A stretch of DNA of 64,000 nucleotides from Devosia rhizoryzae (GCF_016698665.1 NZ_CP068046.1:1426001-1490000); one strand, 5' to 3'. Positions 9,474 to 19,551 are shown, counted from the stretch's first letter. A program made the numbers and translations. Notes: a model not told the origin generated them from the sequence alone.

Positions 9474-10223
9474 CTAGTGGATGAGCTGGCTGAGGAAAGT
9501 GCGCGCCCGCTCGTTCTGGGGTGAGTTGAAGAAGTCGTCGGGCTTCGCCGTTTCGCAGATCGCCCCACGATCCATGAAGATCACCCGGTCGGCAACCTTG
9601 CGCGCAAAACCCATCTCGTGGGTTACGACCAGCATGGTCATGCCGTCGCGCGCGAGCGACACCATGGTTTCAAGCACTTCAGCCACCATTTCCGGGTCGA
9701 GCGCCGAAGTCGGCTCATCGAACAGCATCAGGTTTGGCTGCATGCAGAGGGATCGCGCAATGGCAACACGTTGCTGCTGGCCGCCCGAAAGCTGGCTTGG
9801 AAATTTCTCGGCTTGCTCGGCAATATGGATACGCGAAAGATAGTGCATCGCCATTTCTTCAGCTTCCTTGCGTGGCGTCTTGCGCACCGTCATCGGCGCG
9901 ATGACGCAGTTCTCGAGCACGCTGAGATGCGGAAACAGATTGAAGTGCTGGAACACCATTCCGACATCCTGGCGGATGCGATTAAGCTGCTTGGCGTCAT
10001 CGGTAATGGTTGCGCCATTGACCTTGATCGTGCCGTTGTCGTGCTTTTCCAGCTGGTTGATGCAGCGGATCATCGTCGACTTGCCCGAACCCGACGGTCC
10101 ACACACGACGATACGTTCGCCGCGTGCCACCTCAAGGTTAATCGAGCGCAGGGCATGGTACTTGTTATACCACTTGTTGACGTCGCTCATTTGCGCGGCA
10201 AGCGCTTCATTGCCTGAAGTCAT
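9474..10223 (-). CDS. Polar amino acid ABC transporter, ATP-binding protein
   Basis: A 249-residue ATPase of the GlnQ/HisP group that powers uptake through the adjacent permease. Walker [10 protein letters not shown], the Q-loop region [12 protein letters not shown], the signature [15 protein letters not shown] and Walker [13 protein letters not shown] are all intact. GAGGGAT lies shortly before the ATG. It is 15 bp downstream of the permease, in the order binding protein, permease, ATPase, class V PLP enzyme. Confidence 0.93.
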   Translation of the reverse strand: MTSGNEALAAQMSDVNKWYNKYHALRSINLEVARGERIVVCGPSGSGKSTMIRCINQLEKHDNGTIKVNGATITDDAKQLNRIRQDVGMVFQHFNLFPHLSVLENCVIAPMTVRKTPRKEAEEMAMHYLSRIHIAEQAEKFPSQLSGGQQQRVAIARSLCMQPNLMLFDEPTSALDPEMVAEVLETMVSLARDGMTMLVVTHEMGFARKVADRVIFMDRGAICETAKPDDFFNSPQNERARTFLSQLIH

Positions 10224-10238
10224 GATCCGATCCCTCTT

Positions 10239-10913
10239 CTAGCGCGCTAGCGCCCGTTGATTGCGCGCTTCGAGATATCCGACCACGCGCACCATCGGCC
10301 AAAGGATGATCAGGTAGATGACCGCGGCAACAATCAGCGGTGATGGATTGGCCATCATCGCCTGAGCATCGTTGGCCTGCTTCAACAGGTCAGGCATGGC
10401 GACAACCGAGGCGAGCGCCGTATCCTTGAATACAGAGATGGAGTTGCTGGTCAGCGGCGGGATGATGACGCGAATGGCCTGCGGCAGGATGATCTTGCGC
10501 ATCGATTGCCAGAACGGCATGCCAAGGCTGGCCGCCGCTTCGAACTGCCCTTTGGGCACGTTCTGGATGCCGGCGCGGCACACCTCGGCGGTGAAAGCGG
10601 CAAGCACCATCGATAGGGCCACTGTCGCGGACGTAAAGCTGTCAAAACGGATGCCGACAAATGGCAGCGCATAATAGACGAGGATCAGTAGCACCAGGAT
10701 CGGCAGCGCGCGAAACACGTCGATATAGATGATGGCGAGCAGTTGGATCGGCCGAATGGCGTAAAGCCGCACGAGGCAAAGCAGCAGACCGGCCATCGTG
10801 CCGATGACAATGGTCACGATGCCCAGCAACAGCGTATTGCCGAGGCCGCGCATCAGGATCGGGAACGCCCGGACCATCACGTCCCAGTTGAAGAAGGTAT
10901 CGATCAGTTCCAT
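10239..10913 (-). CDS. Polar amino acid ABC transporter, permease
   Basis: A 224-residue inner-membrane permease of the HisMQ type. Several hydrophobic segments (for example GLGNTLLLGIVTIVIGTMAG) flank the EAA loop EAAASLGMPFWQSMRKIILP, which docks on the ATPase. Only one permease gene is present, so the channel is probably a homodimer, or its partner lies elsewhere. The ribosome-binding site is weak. Confidence 0.9.
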   Translation of the reverse strand: MELIDTFFNWDVMVRAFPILMRGLGNTLLLGIVTIVIGTMAGLLLCLVRLYAIRPIQLLAIIYIDVFRALPILVLLILVYYALPFVGIRFDSFTSATVALSMVLAAFTAEVCRAGIQNVPKGQFEAAASLGMPFWQSMRKIILPQAIRVIIPPLTSNSISVFKDTALASVVAMPDLLKQANDAQAMMANPSPLIVAAVIYLIILWPMVRVVGYLEARNQRALAR

Positions 10914-11000
10914 GACGGTCCGGCTGCTGGGTGCACTCCGAAGCGCACTCTAAGAGACAAGAAGGTCCGGCGACGTAGTCACCGGACCACAGAGACAAGG

Positions 11001-11789
11001 TTATTCGATCGTCGGGATCGGCATCGTCGTGACGGTGCTGGTGCCTTCATCGGGGGCGACGCCGAACCACTTTTCGTGAATGGCAGCCATGGTGCCGTCT
11101 TCCTTCATGGCCGAAATCGCATCGTTGACTTCGCCGAGGATCGGCAGGTCCTTCTTGGCCATCATCGCAAAGCGTTCGCCGGTCGGGATACGAACCAGGA
11201 TCGAAAGGCTGGGGATCTTGGTAATGGCATACTGGAAGCCTGCCAATTCACCCGCACCGCCTTCGATGCGGCCGTTCTGCACGTCGAGCAGCAGATCCTG
11301 CTGGGCGGCATAGCTGCGCACTTCGGCAATGCCGAGCGCTTCGGCGTTTTCGTTGGCCCAGGCCTCGCCAGTGGTAGCCGCGACGACGCCGATGACCTTG
11401 CCTTCGAGGTCTTCCAGCGTCTTCACCTCGGACGTACCGAGGCCAACGATGGTGCCGTCGCTGTCATAATACGGCTGGGTGAAAGACTGGCTTTCGAGAC
11501 GCTCGTTGTTGACCGAGATCGAGGAGATGGCGAAGTCGATGCGACCCGAGCTCGTTGCGGCAAACAGCGCCTGGAAGCCCAGTTCCTGGAATTCGACTTC
11601 GCGGCCGATGCGCTTGGCCGCTTCCGTCGCAACGTCAACCTCGAAACCCTCGAAGGTGCCGGCATCGTTCTTGAATTCCCAAGGCGGGTTGGCGGCATAG
11701 GCGCCGACAATGATCTTGTCCTGCGCAATGGCGGGCGTCGCCATTGCGGCAATGGCTGCAAGCGCCAGCATTGCAATCTGCTTTTTCAT
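11001..11789 (-). CDS. Amino acid ABC transporter, periplasmic substrate-binding protein
   Basis: A 262-residue SBP_bac_3 family protein. It begins with a Sec signal peptide, MKKQIAMLALAAIAAMATPAIA, and the mature part starts with the typical IIVGAYAANPPWEF. The MKK start was chosen over one nine codons upstream because it follows AGGAG at normal spacing. It is encoded 87 bp before the permease gene. The ligand cannot be predicted from the sequence, though neighbours suggest an aromatic or modified amino acid. Confidence 0.9.
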   Translation of the reverse strand: MKKQIAMLALAAIAAMATPAIAQDKIIVGAYAANPPWEFKNDAGTFEGFEVDVATEAAKRIGREVEFQELGFQALFAATSSGRIDFAISSISVNNERLESQSFTQPYYDSDGTIVGLGTSEVKTLEDLEGKVIGVVAATTGEAWANENAEALGIAEVRSYAAQQDLLLDVQNGRIEGGAGELAGFQYAITKIPSLSILVRIPTGERFAMMAKKDLPILGEVNDAISAMKEDGTMAAIHEKWFGVAPDEGTSTVTTMPIPTIE

Positions 11790-11861
11790 GATGGTCTCCT
11801 TTACGCCTTTCGGCATACTCCCTGAGAGAATGGCCGCCCCTCGGCGGTCCTGTTATCCAGC

Positions 11862-12983
11862 CTAGGCCGGAATACGTCGATCGAGCTCGGTGCACAGCCG
11901 GGCAATATCATCTGCTCCCGTCACCGCCCCCGGCGAGAGCCGAAGCGTTGTGCCACGCGCGTCACAAAAAAGCTTGAGCGAGCGCAACTGCCCGACGATC
12001 TCGCTTGGCACCACGCCTGATGGCAAGACAATCATCACGCTTCCGCCGCGCTGCTCCGGAGCCTCGGGCGAAGCGAGACGCAGTCCGCGCCCGAGCGCCC
12101 ATGACACCATTGTCTCGGTCATGCTGCGATTTTGCGCGGCGATGGCATTTACACCGGTCTTTTCGACCCATTGGAGGCCAGGCAACGAGGCGATGCTCGC
12201 AAGAATTGCCGGTGTTCCGTGGTCGAACCGCCTTGCGTCGGGGGCGTAGGAAAATGCATTCAGATCCCACGAGAAAGGGTTCGGCTGACTGAACCAGCCC
12301 CGCAACTCCGGCCTGCACTGCTCCAGCAGATCCGGCCGCACGTAAAGCATGCCGGCACCCGAGGTGCCGCACAGCCACTTCAGCGAGGTCGAAACAACGA
12401 AGTCCGGATCGAGCTCGGCAACCGAGAACGGCACAACGCCTACGCCCTGCGTGATGTCGATGCCGACGAGCGACCCCATTTGGCGCCCATGCTCGAGCAG
12501 TTTGCGGAGGTCCGACCGGTGCGAAGTCGTCGAGGTCACTTGCGTCAGAAGCGCCAACGCCACATCGGCCTGCCAGCGATCGAGCATGTCCTCTTCACGC
12601 ACCCAGGTCTCGCCCGCTCGCAGCGGAACCGTATCAAGAGTGAATCCGAAGCGCTCGGCTAACCCCGCCAGGAGGAAGTGAAGACTCGGGAAGCAATCGG
12701 CCGCTACCAGCACGCGCTTGCCCTTGAGCAGGTTCTCCGGCAGCGCACCGATGACGCTGTAGAGCCCGCTGGTAACATTTTCCGTGGTTGTCAGCGTGCC
12801 TGGCTGCGCCGCAATCAACCGCTCCCAGGCAGAGATAAACTCTTGGCGCTGCGACAGTGCCGCGGGCCACTGACCATCGTCTTCGGCTGACCAGACTTGT
12901 GCGAAATCGCTCAGCGCGCTGGTGACAGCTTCAGCCTTGCCAGGGAAAGTGCCAATCGAGTGATAAAGGAAATAACCGCTCAT
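11862..12983 (-). CDS. Kynureninase-like class V aminotransferase-fold PLP enzyme
   Basis: A 373-residue PLP enzyme. The PLP lysine is probably the one in STSLKWLCGTSGAG, and a GWFSQPNPFSWDL segment resembles kynureninase active-site regions. Kynureninase cleaves kynurenine to anthranilate and alanine; low overall resemblance leaves other beta-lyase reactions possible. It is the first gene of the minus-strand run that continues with the binding protein, permease, ATPase and SufS-like enzyme. It is divergent from the class I aminotransferase. Confidence 0.78.
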   Translation of the reverse strand: MSGYFLYHSIGTFPGKAEAVTSALSDFAQVWSAEDDGQWPAALSQRQEFISAWERLIAAQPGTLTTTENVTSGLYSVIGALPENLLKGKRVLVAADCFPSLHFLLAGLAERFGFTLDTVPLRAGETWVREEDMLDRWQADVALALLTQVTSTTSHRSDLRKLLEHGRQMGSLVGIDITQGVGVVPFSVAELDPDFVVSTSLKWLCGTSGAGMLYVRPDLLEQCRPELRGWFSQPNPFSWDLNAFSYAPDARRFDHGTPAILASIASLPGLQWVEKTGVNAIAAQNRSMTETMVSWALGRGLRLASPEAPEQRGGSVMIVLPSGVVPSEIVGQLRSLKLFCDARGTTLRLSPGAVTGADDIARLCTELDRRIPA

Positions 12984-13370
12984 CTAAGTCCGAATGCCAA
13001 GCTGTTCGACGTATTAGTTTAGATTTAAACCGTATGCACGCAAGCGCTTTTTGCGGATGCTACACAGTGGACCGGGCTGGGAGGATCATAGGAAATCCCA
13101 CCTTGGAGCGCGAAGCCATCTTGACCCTGACGCGCAGCATTCGGGCGACGCGCGGACGCTTGGCCGATACCCTCGATGCGGCCGGGCAGAGATTGCTCGT
13201 CCAACCACGTACGATCTTCGTTCATCTCCAAGCTCCCTTGCGAGCGAACAGCACCTGTTCAAACAACACTTGATACCTGAAGTTGACGTTTGATCAAATG
13301 CTCAGTTTGTCTTAGAGCATTGTCAACGACCACGCCGCGAGCGGCGGCACCACCACGAAGAGAGAAACCC
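12984..13370. other. Divergent intergenic region with two small palindromes
   Basis: This 387-bp gap separates the kynureninase-like gene from the class I aminotransferase. It holds GTTTAGATTTAAAC (13017-13030; 5-bp arms) and a perfect TTTGATCAAA (13290-13299) that directly follows a -35-like TTGACG. No convincing small gene is seen: both longer open frames here have odd composition and no recognisable motif. Confidence 0.4.
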
Positions 13371-14540
13371 ATGCCACGCTTTGCCAGACGCATCACGCAC
13401 ACTTCGGAAAAGAGCTATGGCATGTTCCAGAAGGCTGCGGCCAAGGCAGCGATAGGCGCAGACCTCATCCACCTGGAACTGGGCAAGCCGTGCCATGACA
13501 CGCCCGATCACATCAAGCAGGCAACCATCAACGCGCTGCTAGCCGGCAAGGTGCATTACAGCGACCTGCGAGGCGAATTGAGCCTGCGCAAGGCGCTCAA
13601 AACCAAGCTTGCCGAACACAACAATATCGATGTCAGCGCCGACGAAATTCTCGTCACCAATGGGCTGACCCAAGCCTCTTACGCTGCCTTCATGGCGTTG
13701 CTCGATGACGGCGACGAAGCGATCCTGCTGGAGCCCTTCTACCCCCAGCACGTCAACAAGATCGAGATGACCGGAGCCAAGGTTGTGCTGGCCCCGCTCG
13801 ATGCTGCCGCAGGTTTCCGTATTCGCAAGGACCTGATCGAGGCCAAGATCACGCCGCGCACGCGCATGATCGTCCTCGTTAATCCGTGCAATCCCACCGG
13901 CCGCGTCTATTCGCGAGACGAACTTCAGGATCTGGCCGATCTGGCCGTCGAGCATGATCTCGTCATCGTTTCGGACGAAGTCTATGAGCAGATCCTGTTC
14001 GACGGCGTCGAGCATATCAGCATCGCCTCGCTCCCCGGCATGAAGGAGCGCACGGTCACCATGTTCGCCTTCACCAAGGCCTACGCCATGGATGGTTGGC
14101 GCTTGGGCTATCTCGCGGCCGACGCCTCGCTCATGCCTGGCCTCATGAAGATCACCATGAACGAGGTCACCCACGTCAATACCTTCATCCAGGATGGTGC
14201 TCTGGCGGCCGTTACGGGTCCGGCCTCGGTGCTCCAGGACATGGTCGATGACGACCAGAAGAAGCGCAATCTCGTCGTGCAGCGCCTCAACCAGATGCCC
14301 GGCGTCACCTGCGCCATGCCAGAAGGCACCATCTACGCTTTCCCCGACATCAGTGGAACCGGCATGAAATCGCAAGAGGTCGCCGACGCCCTCCTCGAAC
14401 AAGCAGGTGTCGTTGTCGAATCCGGCGGTTTCTACGGCGCGTCGGGCGACAACCACATCCGCGTCTGCTTCGGATCCCAGAGCTACGAACGCCTTGAGGA
14501 AGGCATGGACCGTATGGCCAAGTTCTTCAACGGCATCTGA
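13371..14540 (+). CDS. Class I/II pyridoxal-phosphate aminotransferase
   Basis: A 389-residue fold-type I aminotransferase of the aspartate/aromatic aminotransferase group. The PLP lysine lies in FAFTKAYAMDGWRLGYLA, and NPCNPTGRVYSRDEL and VSDEVYEQILFDG match conserved cofactor-binding segments. The ATG at MPRFARR was chosen over an upstream ATC-proximal frame start because GAGAG precedes it and the extension has no family resemblance. In this cluster it could supply the 2-oxoacid used by the IOR-type oxidoreductase. This is inferred from context. Confidence 0.88.
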   Translation: MPRFARRITHTSEKSYGMFQKAAAKAAIGADLIHLELGKPCHDTPDHIKQATINALLAGKVHYSDLRGELSLRKALKTKLAEHNNIDVSADEILVTNGLTQASYAAFMALLDDGDEAILLEPFYPQHVNKIEMTGAKVVLAPLDAAAGFRIRKDLIEAKITPRTRMIVLVNPCNPTGRVYSRDELQDLADLAVEHDLVIVSDEVYEQILFDGVEHISIASLPGMKERTVTMFAFTKAYAMDGWRLGYLAADASLMPGLMKITMNEVTHVNTFIQDGALAAVTGPASVLQDMVDDDQKKRNLVVQRLNQMPGVTCAMPEGTIYAFPDISGTGMKSQEVADALLEQAGVVVESGGFYGASGDNHIRVCFGSQSYERLEEGMDRMAKFFNGI

Positions 14541-14908
14541 ATTTTGGGGAACGTTAAAACCGCACGCACTTTAGCCCGGAAGAGGATAATCCTGGGCTCT
14601 CTCACCTTCCTGAAGACATCGAAAGGTAGTGGGTCGCCGCGCGCCATATAGGGCACTTGCGCCTTCCTGGTGACCAGCCGGTTTCAACACTTGCGCTAAC
14701 CGCCACGCCATTGACCTAGTCCGTCGCGCCGAATCCGCACACTCTTGCCGTCCCTGCGGTGGCAAATGCGGGCTCAGCCCATCTGACCGTGCAACGAAGA
14801 AAGGGCGTAAGCTTTCGAGCGAAGAACACAACGAGTTCAAAAAGTTGGAACTCGTTACTATCGAAAGTTGAAACTAGGGGTAAGTAACGCGCAAACCCTA
14901 GGAAAGGG
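14541..14908. other. Intergenic region with hairpins, no gene seen
   Basis: Shortly after the aminotransferase stop, AGCCCGGA and TCCTGGGCT can pair around an 8-base loop, without a T-run. At 14830-14856 a perfect 9-bp stem (AACGAGTTC with GAACTCGTT, 9-base loop) lies downstream of the minus-strand tRNA-Asp and may end its transcript, although the U-tract is poor. No coding sequence or integrase-type attachment duplication is seen. Confidence 0.4.
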
Positions 14909-14985
<77 letters not shown>

Positions 14986-15205
14986 AGCGCTTGCGAACTG
15001 GTCGTTCACGCAACGTGTGGTCCATGTACTGGCCCCTCAGGGGGAAGTCAAGCGATGGAACACGACAATTTTGCGAAACGCGTCTTGGCTGTGGAAAACC
15101 CAAAGTTTGCAGGCACTAAGGCTGATCTTTTGATGCGCCACGCCAGCTTCGCAGCTGAAGCGAACTGGTTAGCTATCTCACAACATTTCGAAGGAAAGAA
15201 GAGAA

Positions 15206-15281
<76 letters not shown>

Positions 15282-15343
15282 GTCCGCTTGGCGGATCGGA
15301 ATGGTGCCTGATTAGGGGCCCGGCACCGGCCCGTCAACAGCGA

Positions 15344-15386
15344 TCTAAAACAAATCGGCCCCGGCGCATTTCGCTCGAGGCCGATT
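15344..15386 (-). terminator. Rho-independent terminator of hupB
   Basis: Read on the minus strand, AATCGGCC and GGCCGATT form a perfect 8-bp stem (arms at 15379-15386 and 15353-15360) followed by TGTTTTAG. It begins 21 bp after the HU stop codon. Confidence 0.7.
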
Positions 15387-15407
15387 GTTCAGAACGGGCG
15401 CGGCAGA

Positions 15408-15683
15408 TTAGCCGTTGATCGCGTCCTTGAGGCCCTTGCCGGGCTTGAACTTGGCCTGGTTGGAGGCCGGGATCTGGATCTCGGCGCCAGTGGCAGGGTT
15501 GCGGCCGGTGGAGGCCTTGCGCTGGGAGACGGCAAAGGTGCCGAAGCCAACCAGGCGCACTTCTTCGCCGGCCTTCATGGCATCGGAGATGGCCTCGAAC
15601 ACTGCGTCAACCGCTTCAGCGGCCTGAGCCTTGGTGATCGTAGCCTTGTCGGCAACGACGCCAACCAGATCGTTTTTGTTCAT
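15408..15683 (-). CDS. hup: HU family DNA-binding protein
   Basis: A 91-residue nucleoid protein of the standard length for HU. Typical blocks are MNKNDLVGVVADKA, the core GEEVRLVGFGTFAVSQRKA, the DNA-contacting arm GRNPATGAEIQIPAS and the end FKPGKGLKDAI. HU bends and compacts DNA as a dimer. GAGGAAACGCT precedes the ATG. It is monocistronic, with its own terminator and tRNA genes downstream. Confidence 0.97.
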   Translation of the reverse strand: MNKNDLVGVVADKATITKAQAAEAVDAVFEAISDAMKAGEEVRLVGFGTFAVSQRKASTGRNPATGAEIQIPASNQAKFKPGKGLKDAING

Positions 15684-15881
15684 AGCGTTTCCTCACAGTG
15701 AATGCCCGCCATCACTGGCGAACCCAAAACGACGACATTCCTTTTGCGATTCTGCGCAAGACGCAAGGAATTCCGGGGTTTTCAGGCCGCTGGGCGGTGT
15801 AAAGCTGTTAATGAACCGGAAAAATCGTGATCGCAACCCCGCTTCGGCGGAAAAGCCCGGTTCTCTGGGGAAAGCTCGGGC

Positions 15882-17084
15882 CTATGCCGTAGGCGTGGTG
15901 GCCACAGAAGGACGTTCGCGACCCATGCCAACGAGGAGCGGCACGACCAGGATATAGATGCCGATTGCCACCAGCCAAATCGCGCCGGGCCAGCTTGGCC
16001 GAAAGGCGTGGTAGGTGATGCTGAAGAAAAGCGGGCCGAAGACGGCAGCAAGGCTCACAAGGCTGGCAAGCACACCTTGAAGCTGTCCCTGCCGGTCTTC
16101 ATCGACCTGGCGGGTGGTGAGCGATTGCAGCGCCGGAATGCCGATGCCGCCGAGCGCAAAGATCGGCGCCATGAGGAAGAGGACATAGCCCTGCGTCGCA
16201 AAGGCCATGGTCAGCATGGCGCCAACTTCGAACAGGACGCCGACGATCAGTGCCCAACGCTCGCCCAGCCTTGCAACGGCCGGACCGGTGACAAAGGCCT
16301 GCGCAAGAGCATGGCAGAGGCCCCATGCGGCCAGCGACAGACCAATGACCGTGCCATTCCAGGCAAAGACGTCTTCCGAAAAGATTGCCCAGTTGGTCGG
16401 GTAAACGGTGCCGACGAAATTGAGAATCAGGAAAATGCCGATCAGCGGCAGCAGCGGCTTGAAGCTTAGCGCCCAAAGCAGTGGCTTGAAGGGGTTAAGA
16501 CTGGCGAGGCTGAAACTTGCTTCGCGCTGACCAGGCCGCGATTCTGGAAGAACGAAAAGCGCCAAGGCGAAGTTGAGGCCATTGAGTAGCGCGGCGCAGA
16601 GGAATGGGGCGCGCACCCACAGGTCGCCAAGAACGCCGCCGAGCACCGGGCCGATGATGAAGCCGATGCCGAACATGGCATGGAAGTAACCAAAGCGTCT
16701 GGCGCGCTGATCTTCGTCCGAAATGTCGGTGATATAGGCGGTGGCCACGGCCATGTTGGCGCTGGTGATGCCGGCGATGGCACGGCCGATGACAAGGAGC
16801 CAGAGCTGCGGCGCAAAGGCCATGACAATATAGTCGATGGCGGCGCCAGCCAGCGAGACGAGCAGGACCGGGCGACGGCCAAATCGATCGCTCAAGACGC
16901 CGAGAATGGGCGAAAACAGAAACTGGCAAGCAGCATAAAGCGCCAGCATGATGCCAAGGAGAGTGGCGATGTCGCTGGTGTGACCGACCTCCCGCAGCAG
17001 CGCCGGCAGGATCGGAAAGACCAGGCCGATGCCGATCGCGTCCAGCATGACCGCGGCGAGGATGACGATCAGGGCCTTGTTCAT
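15882..17084 (-). CDS. TetA-like MFS drug/H+ antiporter
   Basis: A 400-residue, 12-segment major facilitator of the TCR/Tet group. The N-terminus LDAIGIGLVFPILPALLREV and motif A GVLSDRFGRRPVLLVS between segments 2 and 3 are characteristic of class A/B TetA exporters. Chromosomal homologues without a TetR partner are common in this order, and tetracycline export is not implied. No tetR-like regulator is adjacent. The MNKAL start is preceded by GGAG six bases away, so the 18-codon upstream extension was dropped. Confidence 0.88.
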   Translation of the reverse strand: MNKALIVILAAVMLDAIGIGLVFPILPALLREVGHTSDIATLLGIMLALYAACQFLFSPILGVLSDRFGRRPVLLVSLAGAAIDYIVMAFAPQLWLLVIGRAIAGITSANMAVATAYITDISDEDQRARRFGYFHAMFGIGFIIGPVLGGVLGDLWVRAPFLCAALLNGLNFALALFVLPESRPGQREASFSLASLNPFKPLLWALSFKPLLPLIGIFLILNFVGTVYPTNWAIFSEDVFAWNGTVIGLSLAAWGLCHALAQAFVTGPAVARLGERWALIVGVLFEVGAMLTMAFATQGYVLFLMAPIFALGGIGIPALQSLTTRQVDEDRQGQLQGVLASLVSLAAVFGPLFFSITYHAFRPSWPGAIWLVAIGIYILVVPLLVGMGRERPSVATTPTA

Positions 17085-17260
17085 CGTAAGCTCCGCAAGT
17101 GGGGGATGTGATCTAGGCTGATCGGCAGGAGGCAGCAAGGCTCGTTTAGGTGGGGTTGCTGACGGAGAGTGGCAGGAGAACGCTACGACACTGCCGTCGT
17201 ACGAAGAAGGAGGCTCATATTTGACCGTGGCACCCCCTCCACCCTGAAAGGAAGGAAGGA

Positions 17261-18736
17261 TCAGAGCTCCTTAAGCACCCCTGGAATGAGATTTGGAAGG
17301 TCTTCGCTCAGCATGCCGGGGCCGCCAAAGGCCTGGGCGGCTTCGGCGTGGAGGTAGACGGCGGCACAGGCAGCTTCGAAGCCTGGCATGCCTTGGGCGA
17401 GGCCCGCGGTGATGCCAGCAAGAACGTCCCCTGCCCCAGCCGTGCCGAGCCATGGGGGCGCGTTGTCGTTGATGGCGGCGCGACCGTCCGGCGCGGCAAT
17501 AACGGTGTCGCTGCCCTTGAGGATAACAGTGGCGCCGGATTGGCGGGCCGCAGCGCGGGCGCGGGTCAGCTTGTCACCGGTGAGGTCTCCGAAGAGCCGC
17601 TTGAACTCGCCTTCATGCGGCGTCAGGACAACGGGTTTAGCAGCGGACTTGATGGCGGCGAAAAGGGTTTTGGGCTCATCGGCGAAGCTGGTAAGGGCGT
17701 CGGCGTCGAGCACCAGGGTGGCGCTCGATTGAAGCGCTGCGTGAACTTTCTTAGCCGTTTCGGGCCCAATACCAGCGGCAGGTCCTATGACCACTGCGCC
17801 GATTTTTTTTTCGTAAAGAAAACCGGCGAGATCGGCAGAAGTGGCGATCTCCCGGAGCATGATGGCAGTGACGTGAGCCGCGTGCACCAGAAGCGCATCG
17901 CGGGCGCCCGCCAGTGTGACGAGGCCTGCGCCCGTTCGGAAGGCGCCCAGAGCGGCGAGGCGGCTGGCGCCAGTTTGAAGCGCAGTGCCGGAAACGACGA
18001 CAACATGGCCCCGATCGAACTTGTGGGCGTCTTCGCTGAGGACCGGGAGCGACCACAGGCCCGGGCGATTGCGCCATGTCTGGGCGGCGATTGTGTTGAG
18101 GACCGTCGCGGGCAGACCGATGTCGGCAAGGATGAGGTTGCCACAATGGGAACGGCCAGGCAGAAGGAGATGACCTGGCTTGCGGCGGAAGAAGGTGACC
18201 GTCATTGAGGCTTTGACCGCAGCGCCGCGCACCGCTCCGGTGGCGCCATCGATGCCGCTTGGGATGTCGATGCTGACGACCGGACGACCGGACCGGTTTG
18301 TGGCTTCTATAACCCCGGCAAAACGGCCGGACACATCGCGATCCAAGCCGGCGCCAAGAAGAGCATCGACGATCAGGTCATAGTTGCAAACGTCGACGTT
18401 CTCGCCGTTCCCTACGCTGCCCACATACCGCGCAGCCACAGTGGCAGCGTCGCCTTCGAGAGCTTTGGCATCGCCGAGAAGGTGCAGGTCGGCTTGCCAT
18501 CCCTGAGCGGTGAGAAGGCGGGCCACGACGAAGCCATCGCCACCATTGTTGCCCGGACCGCAAAGGATCAGCGCCCTGCCCGGCTCGAAGCGGGCCACGA
18601 TCGCCTCCGCCACGGCCTCTCCTGCACGTTCCATCAAGTCGATCGAGGCCACGCCATGCTCGACGGCGAGGCGATCGGCTTGGGCCATCTGACTTGGGGT
18701 GAGCAGGATTTCAGCTTCGGCATTCGCTTGGGTCAT
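17261..18736 (-). CDS. nnr: Bifunctional NAD(P)HX epimerase / ADP-dependent NAD(P)HX dehydratase
   Basis: This 491-residue enzyme repairs hydrated NADH and NADPH. The N-terminal YjeF_N epimerase domain (about 1-215) contains [19 protein letters not shown]. The C-terminal ribokinase-like dehydratase (about 230-491) contains [14 protein letters not shown] and the catalytic [18 protein letters not shown]. The length matches the fused bacterial form. The MTQAN start is preferred, but its ribosome site is weak. It is divergent from the PilZ genes. Confidence 0.95.
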   Translation of the reverse strand: MTQANAEAEILLTPSQMAQADRLAVEHGVASIDLMERAGEAVAEAIVARFEPGRALILCGPGNNGGDGFVVARLLTAQGWQADLHLLGDAKALEGDAATVAARYVGSVGNGENVDVCNYDLIVDALLGAGLDRDVSGRFAGVIEATNRSGRPVVSIDIPSGIDGATGAVRGAAVKASMTVTFFRRKPGHLLLPGRSHCGNLILADIGLPATVLNTIAAQTWRNRPGLWSLPVLSEDAHKFDRGHVVVVSGTALQTGASRLAALGAFRTGAGLVTLAGARDALLVHAAHVTAIMLREIATSADLAGFLYEKKIGAVVIGPAAGIGPETAKKVHAALQSSATLVLDADALTSFADEPKTLFAAIKSAAKPVVLTPHEGEFKRLFGDLTGDKLTRARAAARQSGATVILKGSDTVIAAPDGRAAINDNAPPWLGTAGAGDVLAGITAGLAQGMPGFEAACAAVYLHAEAAQAFGGPGMLSEDLPNLIPGVLKEL

Positions 18737-18909
18737 GAGCGCACCATACCTTCGTGCAAACAAAATGCACGGGGACTGCAATCGTCACGCCAAAGAACGT
18801 CCTTATGGAGATTTTTACCTAAACGCGTTCTTACTAAGGATATCGGGGAATGTCCGAGCAGATCAGCCAGGCAAACTGGCGGGTGCGAAGACGGTGAGGA
18901 GCTCGTGCC

Positions 18910-19551
18910 TTGGTCACCGGGTTGGACAAAGAGGAAAGCAGACCGAACTACGAGTGGCATGACGTGCGCTTTATCGGCGCACTCATCGGCCGCTATGCCC
19001 TGCCCTCACGGCGGCAGCCGGAGGACGACAAGCTGCCGGTCTATGCTTGCCGGCTTTGCTCGATCTCGACCCGCATGCTGGTAGCCATGGGCCCGGTTGT
19101 CGGCAAGGAAGGCGAGACAATCTCCGCCCATTTCGACGAGTTCGGCATCCTGCGCGGCCGTATCGCCCGGCGGTTGCCGCAGGGTTTTGTGATGGATATC
19201 GCCATGTCGGAAGGCGAACGGGACAAGCTGGGCGCAAAGATCGCGTGGCAGAAGAAGCGCATTCACTCCCAGGTGCCGGATAAGCGCGAGCACAAGCGCT
19301 TCCAACCCCGAGATCCGCGAACCACGATCGTCACCGCTGATGGTACGCGGATGTCGTGCTTCATCATCGACGTTTCGCGATCGGGCGTTGCGGTTTCGGC
19401 GCATATCTGGCCAGAACTCGGGACGCCCATGGCCGTCGGCCGTCTAGTGGGACGCGTGGTGCGGCACCTGACGGTGGGCTTTGCCGTGGAGTTCGTCGAC
19501 GTGCAGGCACAGGACGAGCTGGAAACATTGTTGCAGCCGCTAACCGACTAA
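18910..19551 (+). CDS. PilZ domain protein with degenerate N-terminal PilZ-like domain (first of pair)
   Basis: A 213-residue protein. The C-terminal PilZ domain (about 115-210) keeps the c-di-GMP-binding RxxxR as REHKR and DxSxxG as DVSRSG. The N-terminal half (IGRYALPSRR...CRLCSIS...GPVVGKEGETI) resembles a PilZ barrel without the binding motifs. TTG is used as start: an in-frame stop lies five codons upstream and GAGGAG is placed about eight bases before the TTG. It is followed by a homologous gene, so the pair probably arose by tandem duplication. The target process is unknown. Confidence 0.82.
   Translation: MVTGLDKEESRPNYEWHDVRFIGALIGRYALPSRRQPEDDKLPVYACRLCSISTRMLVAMGPVVGKEGETISAHFDEFGILRGRIARRLPQGFVMDIAMSEGERDKLGAKIAWQKKRIHSQVPDKREHKRFQPRDPRTTIVTADGTRMSCFIIDVSRSGVAVSAHIWPELGTPMAVGRLVGRVVRHLTVGFAVEFVDVQAQDELETLLQPLTD

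Noticed and set aside
13025-13225. Possible 66-codon gene on the minus strand with an AAGGGAGC-like ribosome site
   Set aside because: Its composition is unlike a protein, it has no motif, and it covers the likely promoter region of two divergent genes.
15882-17084. Acquired tetracycline resistance determinant
   Set aside because: It has no adjacent tetR, no mobile element and codon use like its neighbours; it is more likely a chromosomal exporter of unknown substrate.
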